Part shown: positions 54,094 through 64,000 of the stretch, piece after piece | Layout of the letters: every line of letters starts with the position of its first letter | How positions within the stretch are numbered: position 1 is the first letter of the stretch | From: Rhynchopus euleeides | Taxonomy: Eukaryota > Euglenozoa > Diplonemea > Diplonemida > Diplonemidae | Direction of reading: 5' to 3' | DNA length: 64,000 bases | Assembly: GCA_963210315.1 (NCBI GenBank) | Contig: OY723275.1 | Span: 1,488,001-1,552,000 of the forward strand | Translations under genes and position numbers: made by a program | Notes under the pieces: model-generated | What the model saw: only the letters and a program-made list of their open reading frames with translations | Told to the model about the DNA's origin: nothing | Database searches by the model: none

Positions 54094-55975
54094 ATGCCGC
54101 ATGGTGGACCTGCGCCAGATCGGGGTGGCCTCCCGTTGAATGTCAACGCGGCGCCGTTCGTCCCCTCCGGGAGTGGTGGTGTGGAGGCACAGGCAGCCCC
54201 TGCAAATGCGTGGCAGGCCCAGGCGGATGTGCTTGGCGTGAACGCGACACATAAGCCGTACGACATGTCGTACCCCCCTGCACAGCAGGCAGGGCAGCCT
54301 TCACCTTATGCGGCGTATACACCGCCTCACGCAGGGGCACGGGGGCAGGCCGCAGCAGACGGTGGGTACATGGTGACACCACCTCTTGCGTATTCCAAGC
54401 CAGGTGCGGTGTACACACCCCCTGCAACAAGCCCTGCGATACCGCCTCACCCGGGCCCGGGCCCGCGTGCGTCTGTCGGGAGTGCGCACCACACCCCGGT
54501 GCATCTGCCTCTGTCAAACGGCGGCACCCCGACCTCCCTGCGTCCGAAGGCATCTCCGCTAACGGCAGCCATGTCTGTGTCGTGCCCCTCAGGCCATCCG
54601 CTGACGGAGATGTCTGGGTCTGTTGTGGTGCAGAAGACAGATGGCCCGGTTGTCTGCAGCGGTGTGTTCTGCAGGCGGTGCGATATGGAGAACCTTGAGG
54701 TGGCTGGGCAGCCGTACTACACCTGCGACCAGTGCAAGTGGGACTGCTGTGCGCGGTGTGCGGAGGTGGCGGCGTATGGGTCGTTCGGCGCGGCACCCAT
54801 CCACCTCCCCCAGGCGCTGCACAACCCCCCCATGTATGCTGAGGAGCTGGTGGCTCTCATCCGGGCGCACCTCGCGGAGCTCGGGAAGGAGGAGCCGTTT
54901 GGGCTGTCCAACATGCCCCACGACAAGCTGCAGGTGTATGAGGCGCATCTGCGGGAGAAGGTGGATGTGATGCGGCCCCCGGTGCAGCATGTCATCGATG
55001 TTGCGCCCAAGGTCAACGTGACGAAGTCTGGCGAGAAGCTGAAGCAGAAGGAGAAGAAGAGATCTGTGGAGAAGAAGCCACTCAAATACAGGCTCCAGGA
55101 TCGGATCATGTTTACCGGGGGAGGCCGGTTCTCTGGGAATAAGGTATGCCCCCTTTCTGTGATGCGGGGGCAGGGGTGGCGTGGTGTGGGGAAGCTTGTT
55201 CTGAAGTGGAGAAGTACCGCAGGTGTCGCAATTGGTGCGTCGGGATCCATTGGGGTGGGGGGTGGGGAGTTGTTTTTTTCCAGCGGTGCCGCCATGTGGT
55301 TTCTCCACAAATGGGTATTTATTGCACAACAACACCCACCATCAGGTCTGGAAGGACGGCGCCACCCTCACGATAGGGGACACCGGGTACATCCAAGAGA
55401 TTGACAGATCTGGGCAGTGGCCTTACAAATGCCAGTTCGACTATGTGTACGTGATGCTGATGGAGTCGGACATCACGGACGCGCCCCCTGACCCGCCGAA
55501 GCAGAAGAAGAAGAAGGAGGACAAGAAGGAGAAGGAGCGGGAGAGGGAGCGGGAGCGCAAGAAGAAGGAAGCCGCCTCTAGAAAGGAGACCGCGCCGGCG
55601 AGCACCCCGTCCCAGGCAGGTGCGGGTGCCGCTGCGCAGGCTGCCGCATCCGATGCAGCGCCCACTCAGACTGCCGTTTCTGCGAGCGAAACAGTACAGG
55701 CCACAAAGCCACGGTCGGTCTTCGACGGTCCCAGCGTGCCCCTTCTTCTTGCCACGGTATGTTTGCTGTGTCTGCCTTTTGGCTTGTCTTGTGACCAAAC
55801 GAAACTCGCAACATTGGAAACTGTGGTGTGAGCGGAGGGAGTTTGTCATGCGGCATAGAATGGCCCTCGTCAGTGGACTGGTGTTGTGTGGCCCAACTTG
55901 TTGCAACTCCTCATCCCTTCACAGGCCGGCCTTGCAGTAGCCGCGTTTTTTGTCCTTCGGAACAGGAACAAATAG
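54094..55975 (+). CDS. Tail-anchored Cys-rich zinc-binding protein
   Basis: Exons 54094-55143, 55346-55756 and 55925-55975, 503 residues; introns GTATGC...ATCAG and GTATGT...CACAG, both phase 0. Residues 1-165 are Pro/Ala/Tyr-rich and disordered (PYAAYTPP, VYTPPATSP). A compact zinc-binding domain follows (about 168-225): CPSGHPL, VVCSGVFCRRC, YYTCDQCKWDCCARC, like the C1/DC1-type cross-brace found in many protist proteins. A small helical unit (PMYAEELVALIRAHLAEL) and a beta-rich unit split by intron 1 (MFTGGGRFSGNK / VWKDGATLTIGDTGYIQEI) come next, then a highly charged Lys/Glu/Arg helix. Only the last exon reveals the ending: a hydrophobic helix (VPLLLATAGLAVAAFFVL) and RNRNK, a tail anchor. 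Confidence 0.75.
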
Positions 55976-58839
55976 ACAAGTATCGCAGGGATGGCAGAGA
56001 GGACACCCGGCGCTATATTAGTGTTGAGGTGTACCTTCGCCTTGTGGTGCAGAAAAGAGGCGGTGACAGGCAGTGCCATCGGCGGGCACCATAACAAACC
56101 CGCCTCGTCCGTCAGGCGGCGGTCGTTGACAGGTAAACTATGAGCGCTCTATAAATATAGTGGTCGCAGCAAGCAGTTGCAATCACATTCCCACGGGAGA
56201 GCGTTGGTTGACATGAACACTGTGATCCATAATTTCTTGTTTTCTTATAAGTGCAGCGGTTCGAAGCACCGGCAGAATCCGGCTTTCGTCTTTTGTAGAT
56301 AGTGCGATCGTGGCGGAGGCACCGTCATCGTAGCAGTGGGTTTGAGTGTGCACAAGGAAGGAAGGGGGTCGCACGCGTGCACTCATGAACCTTGCTTGAA
56401 AAAAAATCTGCTGTAGAATTTGAGATTTGGCGGTGGCGGTGGATTGTTATCCCGGAGGCGCTGGTATTTTTGTTTTTGGGTAATCCCTAGCTTCCCCCAC
56501 ACACACACCACATACCCCCGACCCCGCTTGGAACCTGTCATCAGGGACAACAAGAGGAAATTCTTCTGGAAAGGTCACCTGTGTACCTGATCTCCCGTCT
56601 GCGCATGCCAGTTTTGTGATGGTCGATACACCAACTGAGGCCCAGCATACGTGTGTTAAGAACTGTTCCTGGCCGCGCTTTCCGGTCTGATCACTGAAAA
56701 GTCTCACCCTAGCCTATCTGGCCTGTTTCGGTGCGGTTAACCTTCCTCCCACGTTCCGCGTTGCTGATGCAAGGCTGGCGCACCGATACCTCACAGATTT
56801 TTCCTTCCAGCATTGTGTACACGGTGCATCCAGGGCCAGTGTTCGCTCTCCTTTCACCTGCCATTTTCTACAGTTGATCGTTCAAGCTTCGCATACCCCC
56901 ATGGCCGCGTTGCTGTGCCGTGGGATGGTGACAGTCGTTCCAATGCAAGACCGAAGTGTACCAGCTTGCTGTTTGTCTCTCTCTCCAATTCTTCAACCCC
57001 GGCCCCGCGCTTGTGATGTCCCTCAGCAGAGTGTTGAGATGTTGACACGAAGGAGATTCCTGCATGTCTTGAGTTGGCCATCTCCGTTCACTTTGAGGAA
57101 TTTCCATGCAGTCGACATGCAAGCGCTTTTCGGTCTGTCCCCATCCCACCCCCTTCTTTCTCCAAAGGCATCTGTGCTTCTTAGCCATTTTTCTCCACGC
57201 CCAGAGGCATTCGGCAGCCACTTGTGCAAAATCTTGCGGATGCCACATCTGCGCACGTGCGGGCCCCATGACCCCCCCACACACACACACCGCGCCGCCC
57301 CTTTCTCCTTTATATTTCTGCACAGCAATATACTGCCAAACCTAAACCATGAGGGGAATAACGAAAATGAATGATTTTTGACAGTCCATACAACAAACGC
57401 TCTCTTGTGTAGCACTTCCAGGTGCCACGCCCGTCTCTGTTTCAGGCTTCTTCCGCAGCAGGCAATGCGCGGATAAGGGTTCCATTCCGAGCTGTCTGGA
57501 CGCCGTTCATCCTGTTGGCGCCTGTTAGCCATTCAGCGACACTGGTGTGTTTTGCGAGAGTGTTTTGCAGCCTGTTTTTTTGACATCTGGCACATGCACC
57601 GTTCGCCCTAACGAAAAAATCGCAGCTGCAAGTTTTTTTTTGTGTTTCTGGGGGGGTGGGTGGGGGGTGAGGATTAAACAAAGCAAATCCCCCCACCTCA
57701 AACAATGACAGACAAACTCACCCCTCTCCTCACCCTCAGCCTCAGCCTCCTCTTCCCACCCCCCACACGCCCCCCTATCCCGGAGGAATCCCCATATTTT
57801 GTAACAAACTCGCCCTGATAAGAACATGTGCCACCGTCTCCGCCACCGCCTATTTTTTTCCAAAAGAGAAATACAGTGTAGCGTGCCTGCGAATGATACG
57901 TTGTCCCTTTTGTATATAGGGGTCACACGCGAAAAACCGCCTGGCGGTGGGTGGGGGCGCTGGGGAGGGAGGGGTGTCGGACAAGAAGAAGAAGAAGAAG
58001 AAGGCACGTGCGTGCGTCCCGCCCTTCGAAGAGTGGTGGGGGTGGGTGGGGGGGGGATGCCTGTGCTGGTTCGTATTGTGATGTCACAGTTACTTGAGGG
58101 GAAAAAATCACTGAAATTACACATGATTTTGCACCAGGCAGATATCACCTGAGCTGATACCTTCAATTGGACCTGAAAGAACTGATAACGATGCAGGGTA
58201 TTAAACAATGTGCGAGTCCGTGATGCACGGGAGCACACACAGCAAGGCGCTGCCAGTTGTGGACACTGCGAGGGAAAACCCACTTTCAGCCTTCTGTGAG
58301 GGCACATCTTGGGGGAAAGCTTAGTTTCTCTCTCCCTACCGACCCCAAGGGGCCTACCTCTGGAAACCACCCCGCATACAACCCTGCATAGCGATTGAAG
58401 GGCAAGTCTGCACCTTGCCGTGCATTCAGATCCTAGCAAACCTAGGAGCTGAGTGCATTCAGATCTTCTCCATAGGGGTTTGGCCATCGAAGAGGCGTTT
58501 GATTGTCGAAACATCTAATCTGCCTGGGCCGCCGTGGGGCAGGAGGGTGGGAGGGGGGCAGTCGGGAAGGGGGGGTGGGGTGAGGGTGGGGGTGGGGGGG
58601 GAGGTAATGTGGGAGTCTCTGCTGGGTGTGTTTCTTTTTGCTATAGACAAAAGAATGCGATCGATGCATCTCGTTACAGGGCAGCGTGCACCCCCCCCGC
58701 CCCCCCCAACCCCTCTCCCTCCCGCCCACACTTTGTGAGCATACTGCTTGCGATGTGCCACTTTGACCCACCACACCACCGTACCACCCTCCACCTCCAC
58801 CTCCACCAGGCAGCGGGGCTCGTGGAGCCGCGCCTCGCT
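55976..58839. other. 2.9-kb spacer
   Basis: No supported gene. A TATAAATATAG motif is at 56150-56160. The - strand frame at 57525-58514 and the frames near 56870-57370 lack domain signal and codon bias. G/C runs near 57651-57667 and 58041-58060. Confidence 0.45.
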
Positions 58840-61800
58840 ATGGCGAAGGAGAGTACGAATGACCGACTGTACGATGCGATCGAGCGGGCGAAGCAGGAGG
58901 TGTTCAAGAGCCGGGAGGTGCTGCGGATGAACATGAGCTCCACCAGCCCCACCAGCCCCAACCTGGGCAGCACCTTCTCGTACTCCGCAGAGACCACGCA
59001 GTCTGCCCCGTCGTATGCCGGTGGGATGGGGCAGCCTGTGGTGCCGCCTGTTCTTCCCAGCTACGGTGCCCATGCGGCGCAGTCCAGCAGTGCGGCTGCG
59101 GCGGTGTCTGCGGTGCCGACCCTTGGCAGGCAGGGGGGTGCCGCGAGCAGGTCGTCGTCTGCCGACATGGGTGCCAGCGGGTGCCTGCCGCCCAGCTTCC
59201 CGACAGCCACGTCTGGAAGCAGCACCGTTGCGGCGGAGCTGGACAAGCTGCTGCACCGCGCCCCTTCGCCCAGCAACATGGCCAGCCCCCCGTCCGATCC
59301 CATCCACTACTCCAAGGCGCAGGAGACGTCGTCGCTCTTCCCGTCGTCGATGTCTGCGGCCCCCATGCAGCGTGAGCCTGCGCCGGTGCAGCAGAGCGAG
59401 TCGCTGTATGCACAACCCGAGCCTGCGGCGCCCGTGCAGCGTGATGCCGTTGCGGCGGTGAGGGAAGCGCATAGCTTTGCGTTTGCGAACACAACCCTGT
59501 CACCTCCTCCGCCGCAACCGCGGGCTGCCCAGTCGCCCCCCCGGGAATGGGGTGCCGACAGCACAGCGGAAGCGGGCGTCTCGGCACCCGGGCCGCTGCC
59601 CCCCGCCGTGCCGCGCCCGCAGCAGGATGTGCCTGCCGCGCAGCCTGTGGCCCCCTCTGCGTCCTACACCATGCCCGCCCAGCCGCTGCCTCACCATTAC
59701 CCCGAGCTGGCGACCCCTGTGCACGAGCGCCCGGCGCACCGCGACTCCCCCCCGCAGCCACAGGCACACGCGGGGCAGCCCTACCAGCTCGACACCCCCA
59801 CGCAGCCCTCGGAGGAGCCGCGTGCCGCAGCGCCGGTGCACCCAGCGCCGACCGGGCCTGCCCCGGGCACCGCCAGCACGGAGCCCAGCGTGCTGTACAG
59901 AGCGTCGTACACAGCAGAGCCACGCATCAGCCCCAAGCAGAGCCCTGAGCGCACCGACGCGGGGGCTGCAGCGCTGTCGCTGTCGCCTCCCCCGCTGTCC
60001 CATGCGGGGCAGCACAACATCAGCTCCCCGCCGCAGCAGGCGCAGCCTGCCGCACCGATGGCGCCATCTCTGCGTGAGGCGCACACTGCACAGCCTGCAC
60101 ACCATGTGACTGCACAGCCTATGCAGTCCACACAGCCCGCACAGCCCATCCAGCCTGCACACCACGTGGCTGATTCAGCAGAGCTGTCGCGCCTGCGGGA
60201 GGCACTGCAGCAGAGGGACGAAGCTATTGAGAGCAGGGATGAGGACATCGGGATGCTGCGTGCGCAGAATGAGCAGCTCGAGCAGCGGGCTGTGCAGGCG
60301 GAGGGGCAGGCCGCCATGCTGGATGCGCGCAACAAGCAGCTGGAGAAGGAGCTCGCGGAGGCGCAGCAGCAGCTGTCGCAGCGGCGGCAGGAGTTCGCGC
60401 AGCAGAAGGCAGCCCTGCTGCTGCGCTACGGCGTGGGCAGCGAGCCCGCCACCCCGCCGCAGCCCCCGGTGCAGGCCCCGCTGCCCCCTGTGGCGTCGCG
60501 CGCCGGCAGCGCCTCCGCCACACCCATCGCAGACACACCGCAGCCCACCGCACCCTACCACGGCAGGGAACGCCCGGAACGCAGCAGGACACCAGACAGG
60601 GCCGCCTCACGCTCCTCCAGCGGCAACGGCGCTGACCCTGCGGGGCCATCCCGCCCTGCAGCAGGCACACGCAAGCCCGGCGTGCCGCGTCAGCGCAGCA
60701 GGAGCCGAACACCCGAGCAGGCACCCCTCGCTCCGAGCGAGGCTTCGTCCTTCTCCCGCACCCCTGCCCCTGCGGCGAGCAGGACGCCCATCCGCTCCGG
60801 GTTTGCGAAGCGGGCGAAGGCTCCGAAGGAGGAGGACCTGACGATGCAGGAGCCCCCCCCCGCGCTGGCTCCTGCCGCAGGCCCCTCCGCCCCGCCCTCC
60901 GACATCGCGCAGTGGAAGCACGTCCTGTCGCAGAGGCGGAGGTCCGTCCACACCACGCACCCCTGCCTGGTGCCGGCGCCCATCGAGATCGACATGGCGG
61001 TCGACCCCTCCCTCTCGCCCTGCGTGCTGGCCGGGGAGCGGAAGGAGGTTGCGCAGGGGCTGTGGATGCTGACCACGCCCGCCCTGGGAGGAGGTGCGCT
61101 GCTGTCCTTCTACAACTTCCTGCCGGATACGCAGTTCAACCTCAGGTATACCTATGGGGAGGGGTCGCAGATGCGTGCCGCGCATGAGGACACCGTGGAT
61201 AAGGGGAATAACGACTTCGGCGTGTCTGTCTATCCCGGGGAGAGCAAGCCGTTTGTGGTGGGGGTGAGCACGTCTTCAAAGATGTCGCTGAGCTATGGGC
61301 CCGTGGAGGCGTTGGATAGGCAGCCGCGTCCGCTGCAGCCGGAGGCTCGGCAGGAGATCCAGGCGATCAAGCAGATGCTGCAGGCGCAGGATTCCAAGCG
61401 TGTCAGCGCAGCCGATCTCGAGATCCTCTGCGCCAGGTCTGGGCTGCGGTTTGTGGACCTCAGCTTCCCCCCTCTCCCCGTGAGCATCTGCAGGCTGTGG
61501 CACGACGGGGTTGCTATGCTCAGCCAGGATGTGTGGGCGTGGCGGCGCACGCCGCTGTCCCCGGTGGGTGATGTGGCGGCGGAGATCGCTGGGGGGAGCC
61601 TGTCGGGGCTCGGCATGGTGGAGGCGCTGGCCCTGGCAGCCCTGACGCCCAGCATCAGCATCAAATCTGTCGTGACTGCAGCGTATGTCTTGCTGTTCTG
61701 TGTTTGGGTCGGTGGGGGGGCGCAGGGGCGTGAGGTGGGCAGCAAAATGGGAAGCCAAAAAATCCGAGCCCCCCAAATGAGGTGGCGCACTTCCATTCAG

Positions 61801-63636
61801 CGCAGAGTTTTTTAGAGTACCCTTTCGTTTTGTTTTTTGCAGTGACGCCCAGCGAGCTATGCGGCCCGCCATTCCACCCTATCCCATTGTACCGCAGGAC
61901 TGGCGACTCCAGCAAAGCGCTGCTCCATCAGCACGGGTGGTGGCAGACTGTGACAGTCGACAACTACTTCCCGGTGAATGTCTCGGGTGAGCCGATGTAC
62001 GCCCACAGCAGCACCAGCACCGACCAGAGGTGGCCCGCAGTGATTGAGAAGGCGATTGCGAAGCTGGTGGGATGCTACCAGGCTGCGAAGGTGCTGGCAA
62101 CGGGCGATGTCCTGAGCTTCATCACAGGATCCCTCACGGTGCCTGTCCCTATGGAGGATGTGACCGCCGCGTGGACAGCTGCGCGTGCCGCAGCAGACAG
62201 CACCATGGCTGCCTACTTCACTGCCAGAGACGACGTGCCCCACGGGACGGGCCTCGTGTCGGGGTGCGGGTATGCGCTGCTGGGCGCGCAGGCCGTGGGG
62301 CAGGACCGCCTGCTGCGCATCCGCCCCCTCAGCAGGGGGCGGTGGCAGGGCGACTGGTCCCCGATGTCCAACACCTGGACCACCGAGCACAGCGTCGCAT
62401 GCAAGCACGACCCCTCCGACGGCACGCAGTGGATCAGCATCTCCGATGCTGTGTCGTGCTTCTCCGACCTCCATGTCTGCGACCTGCGTTGGAGTGACGC
62501 CACAGGCATCAGCGTCGCAGGGCACTTTGAAGCCGGCCTCCCCGACACCGTGCTCCACATTGTCTACGACGGCCCACCCGCTGAGATGCTGATGTCGCTG
62601 TACCAAAAGGTGGCGGTGGGCCACCCCGCAGCAGACCCCGACACACACCATGCGGGCATCATGGCGTCTGTGGTGCACCAGAGGAAGGACGAGGCGTTCG
62701 GCATCATCGGGATGACCAACCACGGGGTGTACCATGCGGACCGTGTCGTGTCGGCGGTGGTGCCGCTGCGCCGTGGCCTGTCTTATGTCGTGCCGCAGTG
62801 CTTCCACCCCGTCGACAAGGCGTATGTCGTGTCGCTGCGGATCCCCGACGCGAGCCGCACCACCGTCAAATTCGCACAGAGGCAGAAAGGGGGTGCCAGT
62901 GTCAACCGCACCTTCCCGGTGCCGCTGACGGGGTTCACCGCGAAGACCGTGCTGGGGGTGCAGGGGTCGCGGACATACCAGGTGGCGAACCGTGGGGTTG
63001 TCACCAGCGGGGCGGGCAGCGCGGTGCGGCAGCAGCGCGCTCCGAGCGGCATCGAGGAGACGTGGAGTGTGCCGATCCGGAAGGCGGTGAAGGCTCCGCA
63101 GCAGGTTGTGCGGGCGGACGGCTGTGTCCCGCTGGAGATCGTGGTGGTTGCGGGTAAGGGGCTCAACATCCAAGAGCGGCAGCCCGCGTGCTACTGCGAG
63201 GTGAAGCTGGTGCAGCTCAACGAGGCAGGTGAGTGGCTCTCCCTCTCCGGCACGCTGCGCCGCACCCGCTACGTCCCCGACACGCCGAGCCCGACGTGGG
63301 GGGAGACCGTGCGCTACCCACAGGTGGCTGCCTCGGACTACCTCTTCCTCAAGTGCTTCGACCGCAACCTGTTCTCGCAGGACGAGATGGGCGAGATCCT
63401 GCTCTCCCTCTCGGAGTTCATCCAGACGCTTGCCCCAGGCGGGCCGCCCTGTGTCAACTGGTATGCAGCAAACGCGGGCGGGGGTGGGATGAGGAAGAGG
63501 TGGGCTGTCGGGTTTGTGTGCGTCTGCCTCTTTGTAAATTTACTGTAATTCATGCGAATGTCACCACCACACACACAGGTACCCGCTCCAAGGGCAGGGC
63601 GCGACAGGGGCGATCCAGCTGAGCATTTCTGCATAG
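58840..63636 (+). CDS. Large calpain-like protein with catalytically degenerate protease domain and C2 domain
   Basis: Exons 58840-61682, 61898-63460 and 63579-63636, 1,487 residues. The first acceptor (CCGCAG, 61897) is chosen over TTTTGCAG at 61842 because only it keeps the calpain frame after GTATGT. Residues 1-440 are Ala/Pro/Gln-rich and disordered, about 445-530 is coiled coil, and a beta-sandwich follows (about 705-825). The calpain domain spans about 860-1110: FVDLSFPP, then GSLSGLGMVEALALAAL where the active-site GDCWF belongs, GWWQTVTVDNYFPV, WPAVIEKAIAKLVGCY, and SGCGYALLGAQAV where GHAYS belongs. LLRIRPLSRGRW replaces LRNPWG. Thus Cys, His and Asn of the triad are Gly, Cys and Pro. 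A domain III-like region and a C2 domain (about 1,360-1,487, PLEIVVVAGKGL... SPTWGE... FDRN) end the protein; exon 3 adds the last C2 strand. A structural or regulatory role is likely. Confidence 0.88.
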
Positions 63637-64000
63637 AGGCGATCTGATTGCGGGAAGGGGTGTGTGTTGGCCACTCCTCGAGTGGGTGGAACCTGCGCGG
63701 ATCGGTGTGTGGCAGTGTGGGTCGCATCAGGAGCAGGCAGGGTGTGGTTCGGTGTGGTCGCACACTGTGGTTGCACACTCCCTCCAAAAGGATTCACGAA
63801 AAGAGATTCACGTGTGTGTTGTGCAAGGGAGCCCCCAACCCCAACCATTCCCTCCCGCCCCTTTGTTCCCAGTAGTTCAACGAACGAAAACAATGGAAGA
63901 GAGGAATGGGTGCCGCTTGGGGTGGGGGTGGGGGGGGGGGGGGGATCTGCCTCAGCGTTGTTGCCAGGGGCAGAGGCATTGCCTTGACTGGCCTTGCGTG
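63637..64000. other. Spacer to window end
   Basis: G run near 63931-63944. No gene recognised. Confidence 0.45.

Noticed and set aside
61843..61897. Acceptor TTTTTTGCAG at 61842 for calpain exon 2
   Set aside because: With the GTATGT donor it gives the wrong phase and an early stop; CCGCAG at 61897 keeps the calpain frame.
1..64000. tRNA or rRNA genes
   Set aside because: No cloverleaf-compatible TTCGANTCC arm with a matching acceptor stem and no rRNA-like blocks were noticed; a covariance-model scan would be decisive.

Overview
The window is nuclear DNA from a GC-rich, intron-containing eukaryote, most likely a free-living flagellated protist. The evidence is spliceosomal introns that almost all begin GTATG and end CAG, an outer-dynein-arm docking-complex protein, an STPGR (SHIPPO) repeat protein, three class III nucleotide cyclases with membrane segments, and a calpain-like protein with a degenerate active site. 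An excavate-type protist is plausible, but the lineage cannot be fixed from this sequence. Coding regions are strongly GC-biased at third positions. Spacers are full of poly-G/poly-C and T-rich runs. No rRNA, tRNA or CRISPR was seen.

Layout. 0-6.4 kb: the 3' part of a giant TmcB-like transmembrane adenylyl cyclase. 7.3 kb: a tail-anchored cytochrome b5. 9.2-10.7 kb: a Tudor-like plus tandem PH protein. 12.0-14.3 kb: an integral-membrane adenylyl cyclase with a degenerate second cyclase domain. 15.3-17.5 kb: an ODA docking-complex coiled coil (5 exons). 18.1-19.9 kb: glutathione synthetase (3 exons). 20.5-23.9 kb: a low-complexity helical-repeat-like protein. 24.3-25.6 kb: a small hypothetical and a 32-residue single-pass microprotein. 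27.8-40.0 kb: a Gln/His-rich protein, a membrane-anchored coiled coil, the STPGR protein and a coiled-coil/Pro-Gln protein. 41.6-43.8 kb: a five-exon cyclase lacking its first metal-binding Asp. 54.1-56.0 kb: a Cys-rich tail-anchored protein. 58.8-63.6 kb: a 1,487-residue calpain-like protein.

Between about 44.5 and 53.5 kb lies a mobile-element island. Its main part is a 4.68-kb element (48844-53522) with 158-bp terminal inverted repeats that begin CACGGTG, one base from the RAG heptamer CACAGTG. It encodes a transposase whose visible motifs match the RAG1/Transib catalytic core: Asp, Asp, CxxC, LH, Hx4H and Glu, in the right order and at close to RAG1 spacing. The gene is split in two by a 1,183-bp hAT-like insertion (CAGGG ends, 8-bp target duplication), and the two halves are in one frame if the insertion and one duplication copy are removed. 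The insertion carries a small CACGGTG-ended element of its own. A 308-bp non-autonomous copy and a 695-bp AT-rich near-perfect palindrome with the same terminal heptamer lie nearby. A separate 2.1-kb element with long inverted repeats and a 6-bp duplication (ATCAGA) abuts the main element.

The host genes share themes of flagellar structure and cyclic-nucleotide signalling (cyclases, dynein docking, STPGR protein), but they show no operon-like organisation. Nearly all are on the + strand, while the transposon genes are on the - strand.
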